This document shows positions 1 to 5,203 of a stretch of DNA of 5,203 nucleotides, piece by piece. Made by a program: the position numbers and the translations under genes. Position 1 is the first letter of the stretch; the number at the start of each line of letters is the position of its first letter. The DNA comes from an uncultured Oxalobacteraceae bacterium (GTDB lineage: Bacteria; Pseudomonadota; Gammaproteobacteria; Burkholderiales; Burkholderiaceae_D): positions 1 to 5,203 of the forward strand of contig CALKVB010000076.1 in assembly GCA_937996605.1 (NCBI GenBank), given 5' to 3'. Under the pieces are notes generated by a model. The model was not told where the DNA came from, did not search any database, and saw only the letters and a program-made list of their open reading frames with translations.

Positions 1-111
1 GAATTAAATGTTTAATATTTTATTTTTATGAGATTCTGTTGTTAATTATTGTATGAAATTAAATTGCTGTCACAAGGCAACTTATGAACTATTTAGCATC
101 AGGCGCAACTA
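1..111. other. AT-rich non-coding stretch upstream of the ATP-grasp gene
   Basis: The first 60 bases contain only 9 G or C (15%), far below the rest of the window, and no coding frame is supported. A small perfect inverted repeat, ATTAAA-TG-TTTAAT, lies at 3-16. Promoter-like hexamers occur (for example TTGCTG at 64-69 and TATGAA at 83-88), but none is paired at an acceptable spacing, so I do not name a promoter. The stretch is probably regulatory spacer for the ATP-grasp gene. What lies to its left is outside the window. Confidence 0.4.
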
Positions 112-177
112 ATGCTGAATCAGTTATTTGGTATTCCTCTACGTTTGAATTTAACACTTAGCCTAAGCGAGAAAAAT

Positions 178-1050
178 ATGGGAAAAAATATTGCCATCGT
201 TACATGTTCAGAATTGCCCGAATTATTTGGTGGAGAGAAGTTGTTGGTTCCCGCCTTGCAACAAATGCAATTGGAGCCAACAATCACGATTTGGGACGAT
301 CCTCAAGTGCAATGGTCGCAATTCGACTTGATCTTGATTCGATGTACTTGGGACTACCATGAGAAACTCGAAGCGTTTAAGAATTGGCTGGACTTTTTGG
401 CCACACTCGATGTCATGGTGGTCAACGATGTGGGGACTATGCGATGGAACTTAAATAAGAGCTATTTATTTGAACTACAAAGCAATGCTTGTCCCGTTAT
501 ACCTAGCATTAAATTAGTACCAGAAGATAGGCGTAGCTTAAGTAGCTTAATTGAGCTAATGCAGATCGATGAAGTTGTGGTGAAGCCAACGCAATCAGCG
601 GGTGCTTGGCGCACACTGCGAGTGAATCGCGCTAATGCAGCGGCCCATGAAAATGAATTTAATCATTGGAGGCAAGAGCAGGCTTTTCTGCTGCAAGCAT
701 TCATGCCAGAGATTGTGAGCCAAGGTGAATGGTCACTCATCTTTTTCGAAGGCCGATACAGCCATTCTTTACTGAAACGAGCGAAAGAAGGCGATTTCCG
801 CGTGCAATCTGATCATGGGGGAACAGTGCTGGCACAAGAGGCAACCCTCGAGATGCAAACTCAGGCTCAGGCCATTTTACTTAGCTTAGAAGAGATGCCT
901 TTATATGCTCGGGTTGACGGCGTAATGCGAGGTGGTCAGTTTATGCTGATGGAACTGGAGTTGATCGAGCCAGAATTATTTTTGGAGGTCGATACCAGCG
1001 CCGCAGTGCGTTTTGCTTCCGCCATTCACGCGCGGCTTACGCGATCGTAG
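178..1050 (+). CDS. ATP-grasp domain protein (DcsG/RimK-like ligase), function unassigned
   Basis: Predicted soluble cytoplasmic ligase of 290 residues. ATP-grasp enzymes join a carboxylate to an amine or thiol through an acyl-phosphate; the substrates cannot be read here. The N-terminal part resembles the pre-ATP-grasp half of DcsG-like proteins: IAIVTC (5-10), a WDD motif (39-41) and RCTWDY (55-60). ATP-grasp features follow: Lys94, VVKP with Lys136, a small-residue loop SAGA (140-143), GEWSLIFF (183-190), Lys200, RVDGV (245-249), and the acidic metal-binding stretch ELELIEPELFLE (259-270). No membrane segment or signal peptide is seen. An in-frame ATG at 112 would add 22 residues. I prefer 178 because the family normally begins Met-x-Lys-hydrophobic just before this TC motif, and a weak GAG ribosome-binding site (169-171) lies 6 bases upstream. 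The gene has no partner on its strand in the window and converges on the DUF1697 gene after 10 bp. Family confidence is good; a specific role such as cycloserine or glutathione synthesis is not supported. Confidence 0.88.
   Translation: MGKNIAIVTCSELPELFGGEKLLVPALQQMQLEPTITIWDDPQVQWSQFDLILIRCTWDYHEKLEAFKNWLDFLATLDVMVVNDVGTMRWNLNKSYLFELQSNACPVIPSIKLVPEDRRSLSSLIELMQIDEVVVKPTQSAGAWRTLRVNRANAAAHENEFNHWRQEQAFLLQAFMPEIVSQGEWSLIFFEGRYSHSLLKRAKEGDFRVQSDHGGTVLAQEATLEMQTQAQAILLSLEEMPLYARVDGVMRGGQFMLMELELIEPELFLEVDTSAAVRFASAIHARLTRS
533..550 (+). repeat. Tandem 9-bp duplication inside the ATP-grasp gene
   Basis: GTAGCTTAA occurs twice in direct tandem (533-541 and 542-550). The unit is three codons long, so the reading frame is kept; the local protein is a Ser/Leu-rich segment (SLSSL). 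It falls in a variable linker before the ATP-binding lysine region. It is probably a neutral slippage product. Confidence 0.6.
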
Positions 1051-1052
1051 GC
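1035..1052 (+). terminator. Short hairpin over the ATP-grasp stop codon; weak terminator candidate
   Basis: In the + strand transcript, GCUUACG (1035-1041) can pair with CGUAGGC (1046-1052) around the loop CGAU. This is a seven-pair stem with one G-U pair. It includes the TAG stop (1048-1050) and lies at the 10-bp junction with the convergent DUF1697 gene. No T-tract follows. On the - strand the G-U pair becomes an A-C mismatch, so any effect should favour + strand transcripts. Confidence 0.25.
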
Positions 1053-1060
1053 AATGTGGT

Positions 1061-1591
1061 TCAGCTCTGTTCGAGTTTGTGCGCCATTTCAGAAAGCTTG
1101 GTCAATGTATTGATATTTCTCGCGGTGCCATGTTTGGCTGCGGGAACAACAAGCTTGCTGTTGGCCATGCCTTCGCCATAAAAAACATACAGCGCCTGTT
1201 GCCCCAAAGAGATTTTTTCATGCACTTGATGTTTGGCATTGCTGAGATCGATTTCTGTTAATTCTAAATCTAATAAGATCGCGACAGTTCGATTTCCTGC
1301 TTCTTGATGGAATGGGTTATCGTCCAGCAAAGATTTGAGCGCCTGCGGTGTGCGGATAAAAACGGTCACCTCTTTACCCGCATACTCGAATAGGCGCTGT
1401 TCTAATTTGCGTTTGCACGCATCAGTATCAAGCGCGGATTGAAACAAAACATTGCCACTGGCGATATAGGTTTTAACATTCTCGAAACCCAATTCCTCGC
1501 ACATTGCTGTGAGTTCTGACATGGGCAATTTCCCAGTGCCACCAACATTTACGGCGCGCAAGAATGCGACAAACGTATTACCCTTGCTCAT
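1061..1591 (-). CDS. DUF1697 family protein
   Basis: Complete 176-residue protein of the DUF1697 family (about 170-180 residues, widespread in bacteria, no established biochemical role). Family landmarks run the full length: FVAFLRAVNVGG (7-18) near the N-terminus, PMSEL (23-27), the strand-turn motif TYIASGNVLF (41-50), the FIRT segment (78-81) and DNPF (91-94). Near the C-terminus are GEGMANSKL (139-147) and GTARNINTLTKL (155-166), corresponding to the family's GxxxSKL and TaRNwnT elements. It has no signal peptide or membrane segment, so it is presumably cytoplasmic. The start codon (1589-1591) follows directly on the stop codon of the DUF3667 gene, giving TAAATG on the coding strand. No strong Shine-Dalgarno sequence precedes it, so translation may depend on ribosomes finishing the upstream gene. 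It ends with TGA. Nothing suggests truncation. Confidence 0.93.
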   Translation of the reverse strand: MSKGNTFVAFLRAVNVGGTGKLPMSELTAMCEELGFENVKTYIASGNVLFQSALDTDACKRKLEQRLFEYAGKEVTVFIRTPQALKSLLDDNPFHQEAGNRTVAILLDLELTEIDLSNAKHQVHEKISLGQQALYVFYGEGMANSKLVVPAAKHGTARNINTLTKLSEMAHKLEQS

Positions 1592-2941
1592 TTACTTTGC
1601 ACTCAGTAGCGTAATCAGTGCCGCATAAAGGCTCAGCGACAAAGCAGCAATAAATAGAAGAGCAATCGTCCGCCAAAAGGCCGCCAGAAATCCGAGGCTA
1701 TACGCATCACGCAATTGTTTGAACATATGAATCGGTGGAACAAAGACAAAGAGCAGGCTGGAAATGGCGACAAATTCGAAACGCGCCAATATGGCAATCA
1801 GCATCAATAAAATGCACATGAACGACAGCGAATACAGCGAGAAAACAGCGTGGTCAAACATCACGAATTGGCGTCTGAACATGAATAACATCCATAAGAA
1901 GGGCAACGATATTGGCATTAACAAGAAGGCGTAACTCGATGCATTCTTCTTCATTTTATAGAGGGTTAATGCTTTATTGGTCTCGACATGTGCCACCATA
2001 TTTTTGACCCATGGCGGAGCATTGGAGTCGTCAAGTTCGGCATCTATTGAAGCGCCCTTGGCACTTGCATCGTTTGAACTTGCGGACTTGCTCGCAGCTT
2101 GATCTTTTTGTCCTTCAGATTTTGACTGATCTGCTTTTTCGAGCTTTGCAATTTTCTTTTTGAAGTATTTGATGTCACTTTCAACAAGGCTGATCAATTG
2201 CTCTTGTTTGATTATCGATTTTAGTTGATCGCCAGGTGAAGTCTCAGCGGCATCTTGCAGCTTTTTCTGTTCTTGCTTGAGCGTCGCCAATTGCGCTTCG
2301 GCCGTGGAGAGTTCTTCTCGGTATTGTGCTATGGTTTTCGGCTTGCCATCGATTTTATCGAGCTTGTCTTGTAAGGATCTGAGTTCACTTTGTTTTTCGT
2401 GGCGGTCAATCAGTTGTTGAAAACCGCTATCGTTTGCATCTTCGGGTTTGCTATTTTCCGTCTCGCTCTTTGCTATGGCTGCATTCAGGTTAGCCATTTC
2501 TTGTACGATTTCTTCACGTGTATCCGTGGTTTTGAGAATTTCACCTTCCATTTCTTTGGCAGTGAAGGAAAAGACGAAGAACATCAGGAAAATTAAAAAC
2601 AAAAACAGGGCTAAAGGCGAAACATAAGAAGTACGTTTACCGTCAATGTATTCTCTGGTGAGTTTTCCTGGATGGAAAATCAGAGCCGGAATGGTGCGCC
2701 ACGCTTTTGTATCAAAATGAAAGATGCCGTGTAAAACCTCTTCGAACATATGCAGCAATGAACGATGAATGTGGCCCGGTTGACCGCAAGAATGACAGTA
2801 TTTCCCTTGTAGAGTCGCGCCGCAATTGGCACACGCTAGTTCTGATGAATGGTTTCCGCTTGTGTTTTGAGTCGGGTCAATTTCCGCGATCGTCGCTAAA
2901 GCTGCCGCCGTGATTCCAGCTTGATCTAAATCGATAGTCAT
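1592..2941 (-). CDS. DUF3667 zinc-ribbon membrane protein with large coiled-coil insertion
   Basis: Complete 449-residue predicted inner-membrane protein. The N-terminus carries a zinc ribbon, CANC (37-40) and CHSC (49-52), which is Cys-X2-Cys-X8-Cys-X2-Cys. Next is the characteristic DUF3667 block with FHFDTKAWRTI (74-84), HPGKLTREYIDGKR (90-103) and YVSPLALFLFL (106-116). A first membrane segment spans about 108-127. A charged, Lys/Glu/Gln-rich stretch predicted as coiled coil follows (about 135-270), then a Ser/Ala/Asp-rich linker (about 271-308). About four further hydrophobic segments complete the protein (roughly 337-355, 363-386, 391-406 and 418-446). Arginines at 356-357 after the second segment fit the positive-inside rule if the zinc ribbon is cytoplasmic and the coiled coil faces the periplasm. 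The start is supported by an AAGGA ribosome-binding site 6 bases upstream. It is the first gene of a probable two-gene unit with DUF1697. The family has no established function. Confidence 0.9.
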   Translation of the reverse strand: MTIDLDQAGITAAALATIAEIDPTQNTSGNHSSELACANCGATLQGKYCHSCGQPGHIHRSLLHMFEEVLHGIFHFDTKAWRTIPALIFHPGKLTREYIDGKRTSYVSPLALFLFLIFLMFFVFSFTAKEMEGEILKTTDTREEIVQEMANLNAAIAKSETENSKPEDANDSGFQQLIDRHEKQSELRSLQDKLDKIDGKPKTIAQYREELSTAEAQLATLKQEQKKLQDAAETSPGDQLKSIIKQEQLISLVESDIKYFKKKIAKLEKADQSKSEGQKDQAASKSASSNDASAKGASIDAELDDSNAPPWVKNMVAHVETNKALTLYKMKKNASSYAFLLMPISLPFLWMLFMFRRQFVMFDHAVFSLYSLSFMCILLMLIAILARFEFVAISSLLFVFVPPIHMFKQLRDAYSLGFLAAFWRTIALLFIAALSLSLYAALITLLSAK

Positions 2942-2960
2942 TGAACATCCTTTTCTCTTT

Positions 2961-2974
2961 TCCCTTTTCAGGGA
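2961..2974 (-). other. Small GNRA-type hairpin in the DUF3667 leader
   Basis: On the - strand transcript, UCCCU-GAAA-AGGGA forms a five-pair stem closed by a GAAA (GNRA) tetraloop about 20 bases before the start codon. It is followed by a purine-rich stretch with several AAGG/AAGA-like segments, ending in the AAGGA ribosome-binding site. The hairpin may shape or stabilise the leader. It is too small to call a riboswitch and could be chance. Confidence 0.3.
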
Positions 2975-3022
2975 TGATCTCTCACATCAAACAAGGCAGT
3001 CATTTCGCCTAACTTATAGCGA

Positions 3023-3052
3023 ATTATATTCGTTAGCCCGTATGAACGTCGA
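3023..3052 (-). promoter_or_regulatory. Candidate sigma-70 promoter for the DUF3667-DUF1697 unit
   Basis: Read on the - strand, a perfect TATAAT -10 hexamer occupies 3028-3023. An 18-base spacer separates it from TCGACG (3052-3047), a 4-of-6 match to TTGACA. The predicted start near 3016 gives a leader of about 75 bases. The -10 lies inside the short palindrome CGAAT-TAT-ATTCG (3020-3032), and CTAAC/GTTAG arms (3009-3013 and 3032-3036) flank it, so a regulator site overlapping the promoter is possible but unproven. Confidence 0.5.
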
Positions 3053-3077
3053 TAACATTGATTTCAATGCAATGAAA

Positions 3078-3107
3078 TTCCTTGCCATGATAATTTTCTG
3101 CTATAGT
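3078..3107 (+). promoter_or_regulatory. Candidate extended -10 promoter for the acyltransferase gene
   Basis: An extended -10 element, TGC-TATAGT, lies at 3099-3107 (TATAGT matches TATAAT at 5 of 6 positions). A weak -35 candidate, TTCCTT (3078-3083), sits 18 bases upstream of the hexamer; an extended -10 does not need a strong -35. Transcription would begin near 3113-3115, at the edge of a run of nine Ts (3115-3123), giving a leader of only about 20 bases that runs straight into the AAGG ribosome-binding site (3124-3127). Assigned by eye against the sigma-70 consensus. Confidence 0.5.
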
Positions 3108-3132
3108 TCTTGCCTTTTTTTTTAAGGTTAAA

Positions 3133-4368
3133 ATGAGACTTGTAACTGATCTCGCGAATGAAGGACTTGCCGACCGCCTTCAGCAATCTATTCGCTTGCC
3201 ATTCCTTGATGGATTGAGGGCTCTATGTGCTATCTGGGTGTTGATTGGTCATAGCCATCTTTTCGCCTATGGTTGGAAATCACATCAATCTGTGTGGACA
3301 CAGGCTGCGAATGTATTTTTGTACTTGCATTTGGGCGTCGTGGTTTTCTTGGTGCTCTCTGGATTTTGCCTGATCTTGCCCGTGCTCAGAAACGGCAATC
3401 GTCTACCGATGAGTATCAGCAGATTTTTTAAGGCACGTGCATTGCGAATCTTGCCTCCATATTATGCATGCCTGGTCTTAATTTTGTTGTTGAATTACGT
3501 ATTTCCCATCGTTGCCTGGGGACGCCATCCCCAAGGATTGACCGATACGATTTCTTGGCAAGCATTGAGTGTCAACTTTGCACTACTGCAGGATTTTTTC
3601 CCGCAATATGCCAATATCAATGGTCCTTTTTGGAGTATTGCGATTGAGTGGCATATCTATTTTCTCTTTCCTATTGTGGTCGCGATGCTGGCACGTTTTG
3701 GCGGTCGAGGAATGCTGATTGGCGGCCTTGTTTTCGCGGCGATGATCAATTGGTCTGCGATGCATGCGCCGATGTGGATGGATGCGATCGGGGTCACCAT
3801 TCTTTCACCGAGCTACTTTTTTTATTTATTCGTGTTTGGTTGTTTCGCAGGCTACTTGAGTTTCGCGTTGGAATCCAAGTATCTGGAATTGAGGAATGGA
3901 ATGCTGGCCGTGTTCGCAGCCATTGCATTTACATGGTTCGTCTATTTAATTCGACGATATAGCATTGTTGACGCCAAGTCTGCTGGAGTATTTTTTGATC
4001 ATGCAAAGACGATAGACATGGTCTTCGCAGTAATGGTCATGGTATTTCTGGTGTTCTTGGCCAGCGCTACAACTTCAAAAGTGCGCGCAAAGTTACTGCA
4101 TTTACTTGAATTTAAGCCCTTGGTATCGATAGGCCATTTTTCATACTCGCTGTATCTGGTGCACATACCGATACTGGCGGTTGTGCATCACCAAGTTGAA
4201 CTATTACAGCTGCCGACAAATTTCGAACATTTGCATTTTGCTTTTGTTGCGCTTATCGGTGGTGCTTGTTCTTTAGTTTTTGCTTGGGGCTTTAGTCGAA
4301 TATTTGAGCGCAAAGTTTGGATGTCACTACTACCTTTCTCCGCTTTTCAATTTGGCAGAGAAAGGTAG
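3133..4368 (+). CDS. Acyltransferase family 3 (OafA-like) membrane protein
   Basis: Complete 411-residue integral inner-membrane protein with about ten hydrophobic segments, the usual size for acyltransferase-3 proteins without an SGNH domain. Members move acetyl or other acyl groups from a cytoplasmic donor to surface glycans, lipids or small molecules; the acceptor here is unknown. Seen motifs: FLDGLRALCAIWVLIGH (24-40), whose His40 is the likely conserved catalytic histidine; VFLVLSGFCL (71-80, the SGFxL element); RFFKARALRILPPYY (97-111, the Arg-rich RxxRI-P-Y motif); GPFWSIAIEWHIYFLFP (164-180, with Glu172); and SYSLYLVHIP (337-346) late in the protein. The chosen start has AAGG (3124-3127) 5 bases upstream and leaves the usual short cytoplasmic N-terminus. 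It is divergent from the DUF3667 gene and alone on its strand. No glycosyltransferase or polysaccharide genes are next to it, so it cannot be tied to O-antigen or capsule modification. Its last 14 codons overlap a strong inverted repeat. Confidence 0.94.
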   Translation: MRLVTDLANEGLADRLQQSIRLPFLDGLRALCAIWVLIGHSHLFAYGWKSHQSVWTQAANVFLYLHLGVVVFLVLSGFCLILPVLRNGNRLPMSISRFFKARALRILPPYYACLVLILLLNYVFPIVAWGRHPQGLTDTISWQALSVNFALLQDFFPQYANINGPFWSIAIEWHIYFLFPIVVAMLARFGGRGMLIGGLVFAAMINWSAMHAPMWMDAIGVTILSPSYFFYLFVFGCFAGYLSFALESKYLELRNGMLAVFAAIAFTWFVYLIRRYSIVDAKSAGVFFDHAKTIDMVFAVMVMVFLVFLASATTSKVRAKLLHLLEFKPLVSIGHFSYSLYLVHIPILAVVHHQVELLQLPTNFEHLHFAFVALIGGACSLVFAWGFSRIFERKVWMSLLPFSAFQFGRER

Positions 4369-4370
4369 TA
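4328..4370. terminator. Strong hairpin across the acyltransferase 3' end; possible bidirectional terminator
   Basis: TACTACCTTTCTC (4328-4340) is perfectly complementary to GAGAAAGGTAGTA (4358-4370), a 13-bp stem with a 17-base loop. After one mismatch (4327/4371), a further five pairs extend it outward (4322-4326 with 4372-4376, including one G-U). It covers the TAG stop of the acyltransferase (4366-4368) and almost all of the gap to the convergent SMC-like gene. Neither side is followed by a T-tract, so it does not fit a standard intrinsic terminator. An mRNA 3'-end stabiliser or a Rho-assisted stop is equally possible. The inverted repeat is certain; its role is inferred. Confidence 0.5.
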
Positions 4371-4379
4371 TTGATAGCC

Positions 4380-5203
4380 TTAAGCGCGAGCTTCTTTGTT
4401 CTTCTCGGCGCGACGCTGCAAGACAAAGATGGGTTGCGCCCATTCGGTGTCTTTTTTCTTCTTGCTGGTAATCAGTGTCAATTCTGAAGGATCATAAACG
4501 TCGGTGTTATGCGTCAACGGCGTAGTCATCAAATACTGCGCATCCGTATTCTTGAGGAACTCACCGACCAATTGAATATTGCGAATATCCAAGTGAGCGA
4601 AAGGTTCATCGATAAACACAAAACCGCCAGAGCCGTCTTCGGATTTGAGCAAACCAATTAACAGAATTAAAGACTTCATGACCTGTTGACCGCCCGATGC
4701 TTCACCGTCGTTCATGCCAATTGGGCCTTTGCCGTCGAACTTAAAACGCACATGCAAACCAGCTTGTGCCAGTAACACATCGTCGTTTTCTAGACGCACT
4801 GGGTCGGTATGGACTTCGATGCCAGCAAGTTCACCGAGTTGCTTAATGTTCTTGCTATAGGTCTTAATGGTGTAACGCAATCGATCCATATACGCCGCTC
4901 GCGCATTGACGGTGGCTTCAATCGCACGATTGTTCTGGTAGCGACGCTCATCTGTTTCTGCCTGACGATTTTGCAGCAGATTGTTGAGCCGAGTGTATTG
5001 ATCCACTACGGTTGAATCAGTTTCCCAGTCATCGCGCGCTAAGTTATTGCTTAAGCTACGCAAGCGTAATTCAATCTGATGTACATTCTCGTGCTCAGCA
5101 ACCAATTCTTTACGATGCGACGCACGCTTCCAATTGAGTGGCAGGGTGTGCCAAGTCTCACGCATCGCTCGTAGTGTTTCAAACTGTGTTTTGCGTTCTT
5201 CTG
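4380..5203 (-). CDS. SMC/Rad50-like ATPase, C-terminal part (5' end outside window)
   Basis: The reading frame is open to the right edge, so only the last 273 or so residues of a larger protein are present. The Met codon at 5163-5165 is internal: 12 more sense codons precede it with no stop. Counting from that Met, residues 1-110 are charged and helical, fitting the end of a coiled-coil arm (for example RLRSLSNNLARDDWET and NRQAETDERRYQNNR). The C-terminal ATPase lobe follows: the ABC signature GEASGGQQ (154-161; 4683-4700 encodes ASGGQQ), then Walker B and D-loop FVFIDEPFAHLD (182-193; 4587-4622), then TTPLTHN (214-220), whose His may be the switch histidine. This order is typical of SMC, Rad50/SbcC and MukB-like DNA-organising or repair ATPases; the Walker A motif would lie in the missing N-terminal head. 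Which subfamily it belongs to, and whether it acts in chromosome upkeep, repair or defence, cannot be decided from this fragment. It ends with TAA and converges on the acyltransferase gene after 11 bp. Confidence 0.9.
   Translation of the reverse strand, partial: EERKTQFETLRAMRETWHTLPLNWKRASHRKELVAEHENVHQIELRLRSLSNNLARDDWETDSTVVDQYTRLNNLLQNRQAETDERRYQNNRAIEATVNARAAYMDRLRYTIKTYSKNIKQLGELAGIEVHTDPVRLENDDVLLAQAGLHVRFKFDGKGPIGMNDGEASGGQQVMKSLILLIGLLKSEDGSGGFVFIDEPFAHLDIRNIQLVGEFLKNTDAQYLMTTPLTHNTDVYDPSELTLITSKKKKDTEWAQPIFVLQRRAEKNKEARA

Noticed and set aside
1013..1261. Open + strand frame of 82 codons opposite the DUF1697 gene
   Set aside because: It lies antisense to a well-supported DUF1697 gene and overlaps the end of the ATP-grasp gene; no recognisable protein features or ribosome-binding site.
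2390..2913. Two + strand 68-codon open frames opposite the DUF3667 gene (2390-2596 and 2707-2913)
   Set aside because: Both are antisense shadows of a gene with clear family motifs on the - strand; their compositions look like out-of-frame translations.
2961..2974. Leader hairpin as a riboswitch or attenuator
   Set aside because: Only a five-pair stem with no conserved aptamer-like surroundings, no terminator and no leader peptide visible.
3583..3962. Open frames within the acyltransferase gene (3583-3765 on -, 3648-3962 on +)
   Set aside because: They sit entirely inside a complete, motif-rich acyltransferase reading frame.
4280..4471. 63-codon + strand frame bridging the acyltransferase end and the SMC-like gene
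   Set aside because: It overlaps both genes in other frames, has no ribosome-binding site, and its apparent continuity reflects the hairpin region rather than coding.
4809..5015. 68-codon + strand frame antisense to the SMC-like gene
   Set aside because: Shadow frame opposite a gene whose ATPase motifs are clear.
5163..5165. ATG as the true start of the SMC-like gene
   Set aside because: The frame stays open through 12 further codons to the window edge with coiled-coil-like sequence, and a 261-residue protein would lack the Walker A head that such ATPases need.

Overview
The window looks like ordinary bacterial chromosome: dense, moderate GC, five protein genes and short spacers. The family mix is a DUF3667 zinc-ribbon membrane protein, DUF1697, an OafA-type acyltransferase, a DcsG-like ATP-grasp enzyme and an SMC-like ATPase. 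It would suit a proteobacterium, perhaps a moderate-GC betaproteobacterium of the Oxalobacteraceae/Burkholderiales type. This placement is inferred from gene content only and is weak. No rRNA, tRNA, CRISPR array, transposase or integrase was found.

Layout, left to right. Positions 1-177 are a spacer that begins very AT-rich. A + strand ATP-grasp ligase follows, with a preferred start at 178 and an end at 1050. It converges, with a 10-bp gap, on a - strand two-gene unit: a DUF3667 membrane protein (1592-2941) and then a DUF1697 protein (1061-1591). In that unit the stop codon of the first gene directly abuts the start codon of the second (TAA-ATG). A 191-bp divergent intergenic region (2942-3132) carries plausible promoters in both directions. 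On its + side is an OafA-like integral-membrane acyltransferase (3133-4368). This converges, with an 11-bp gap, on the C-terminal part of a large SMC/Rad50-like ATPase on the - strand (4380 to the window edge). The N-terminal part of that ATPase lies beyond position 5203.

The genes do not form one obvious pathway. The DUF3667-DUF1697 pair is the only likely operon. The acyltransferase and ATP-grasp enzyme appear to be single-gene units that modify an unknown glycan or lipid and join an unknown amino-acid-like substrate, respectively. The SMC-like protein probably belongs with partner genes upstream of it, outside the window. Both convergent junctions carry a hairpin that overlaps the + gene's stop codon and has no T-tract; the one at 4328-4370 is a perfect 13-bp stem. 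The most distinctive protein feature is a long coiled-coil insertion, predicted to be extracytoplasmic, between the first two membrane segments of the DUF3667 protein. I see no convincing complete new system here. The best lead is the truncated SMC-like ATPase and whatever lies next to it beyond the right edge.
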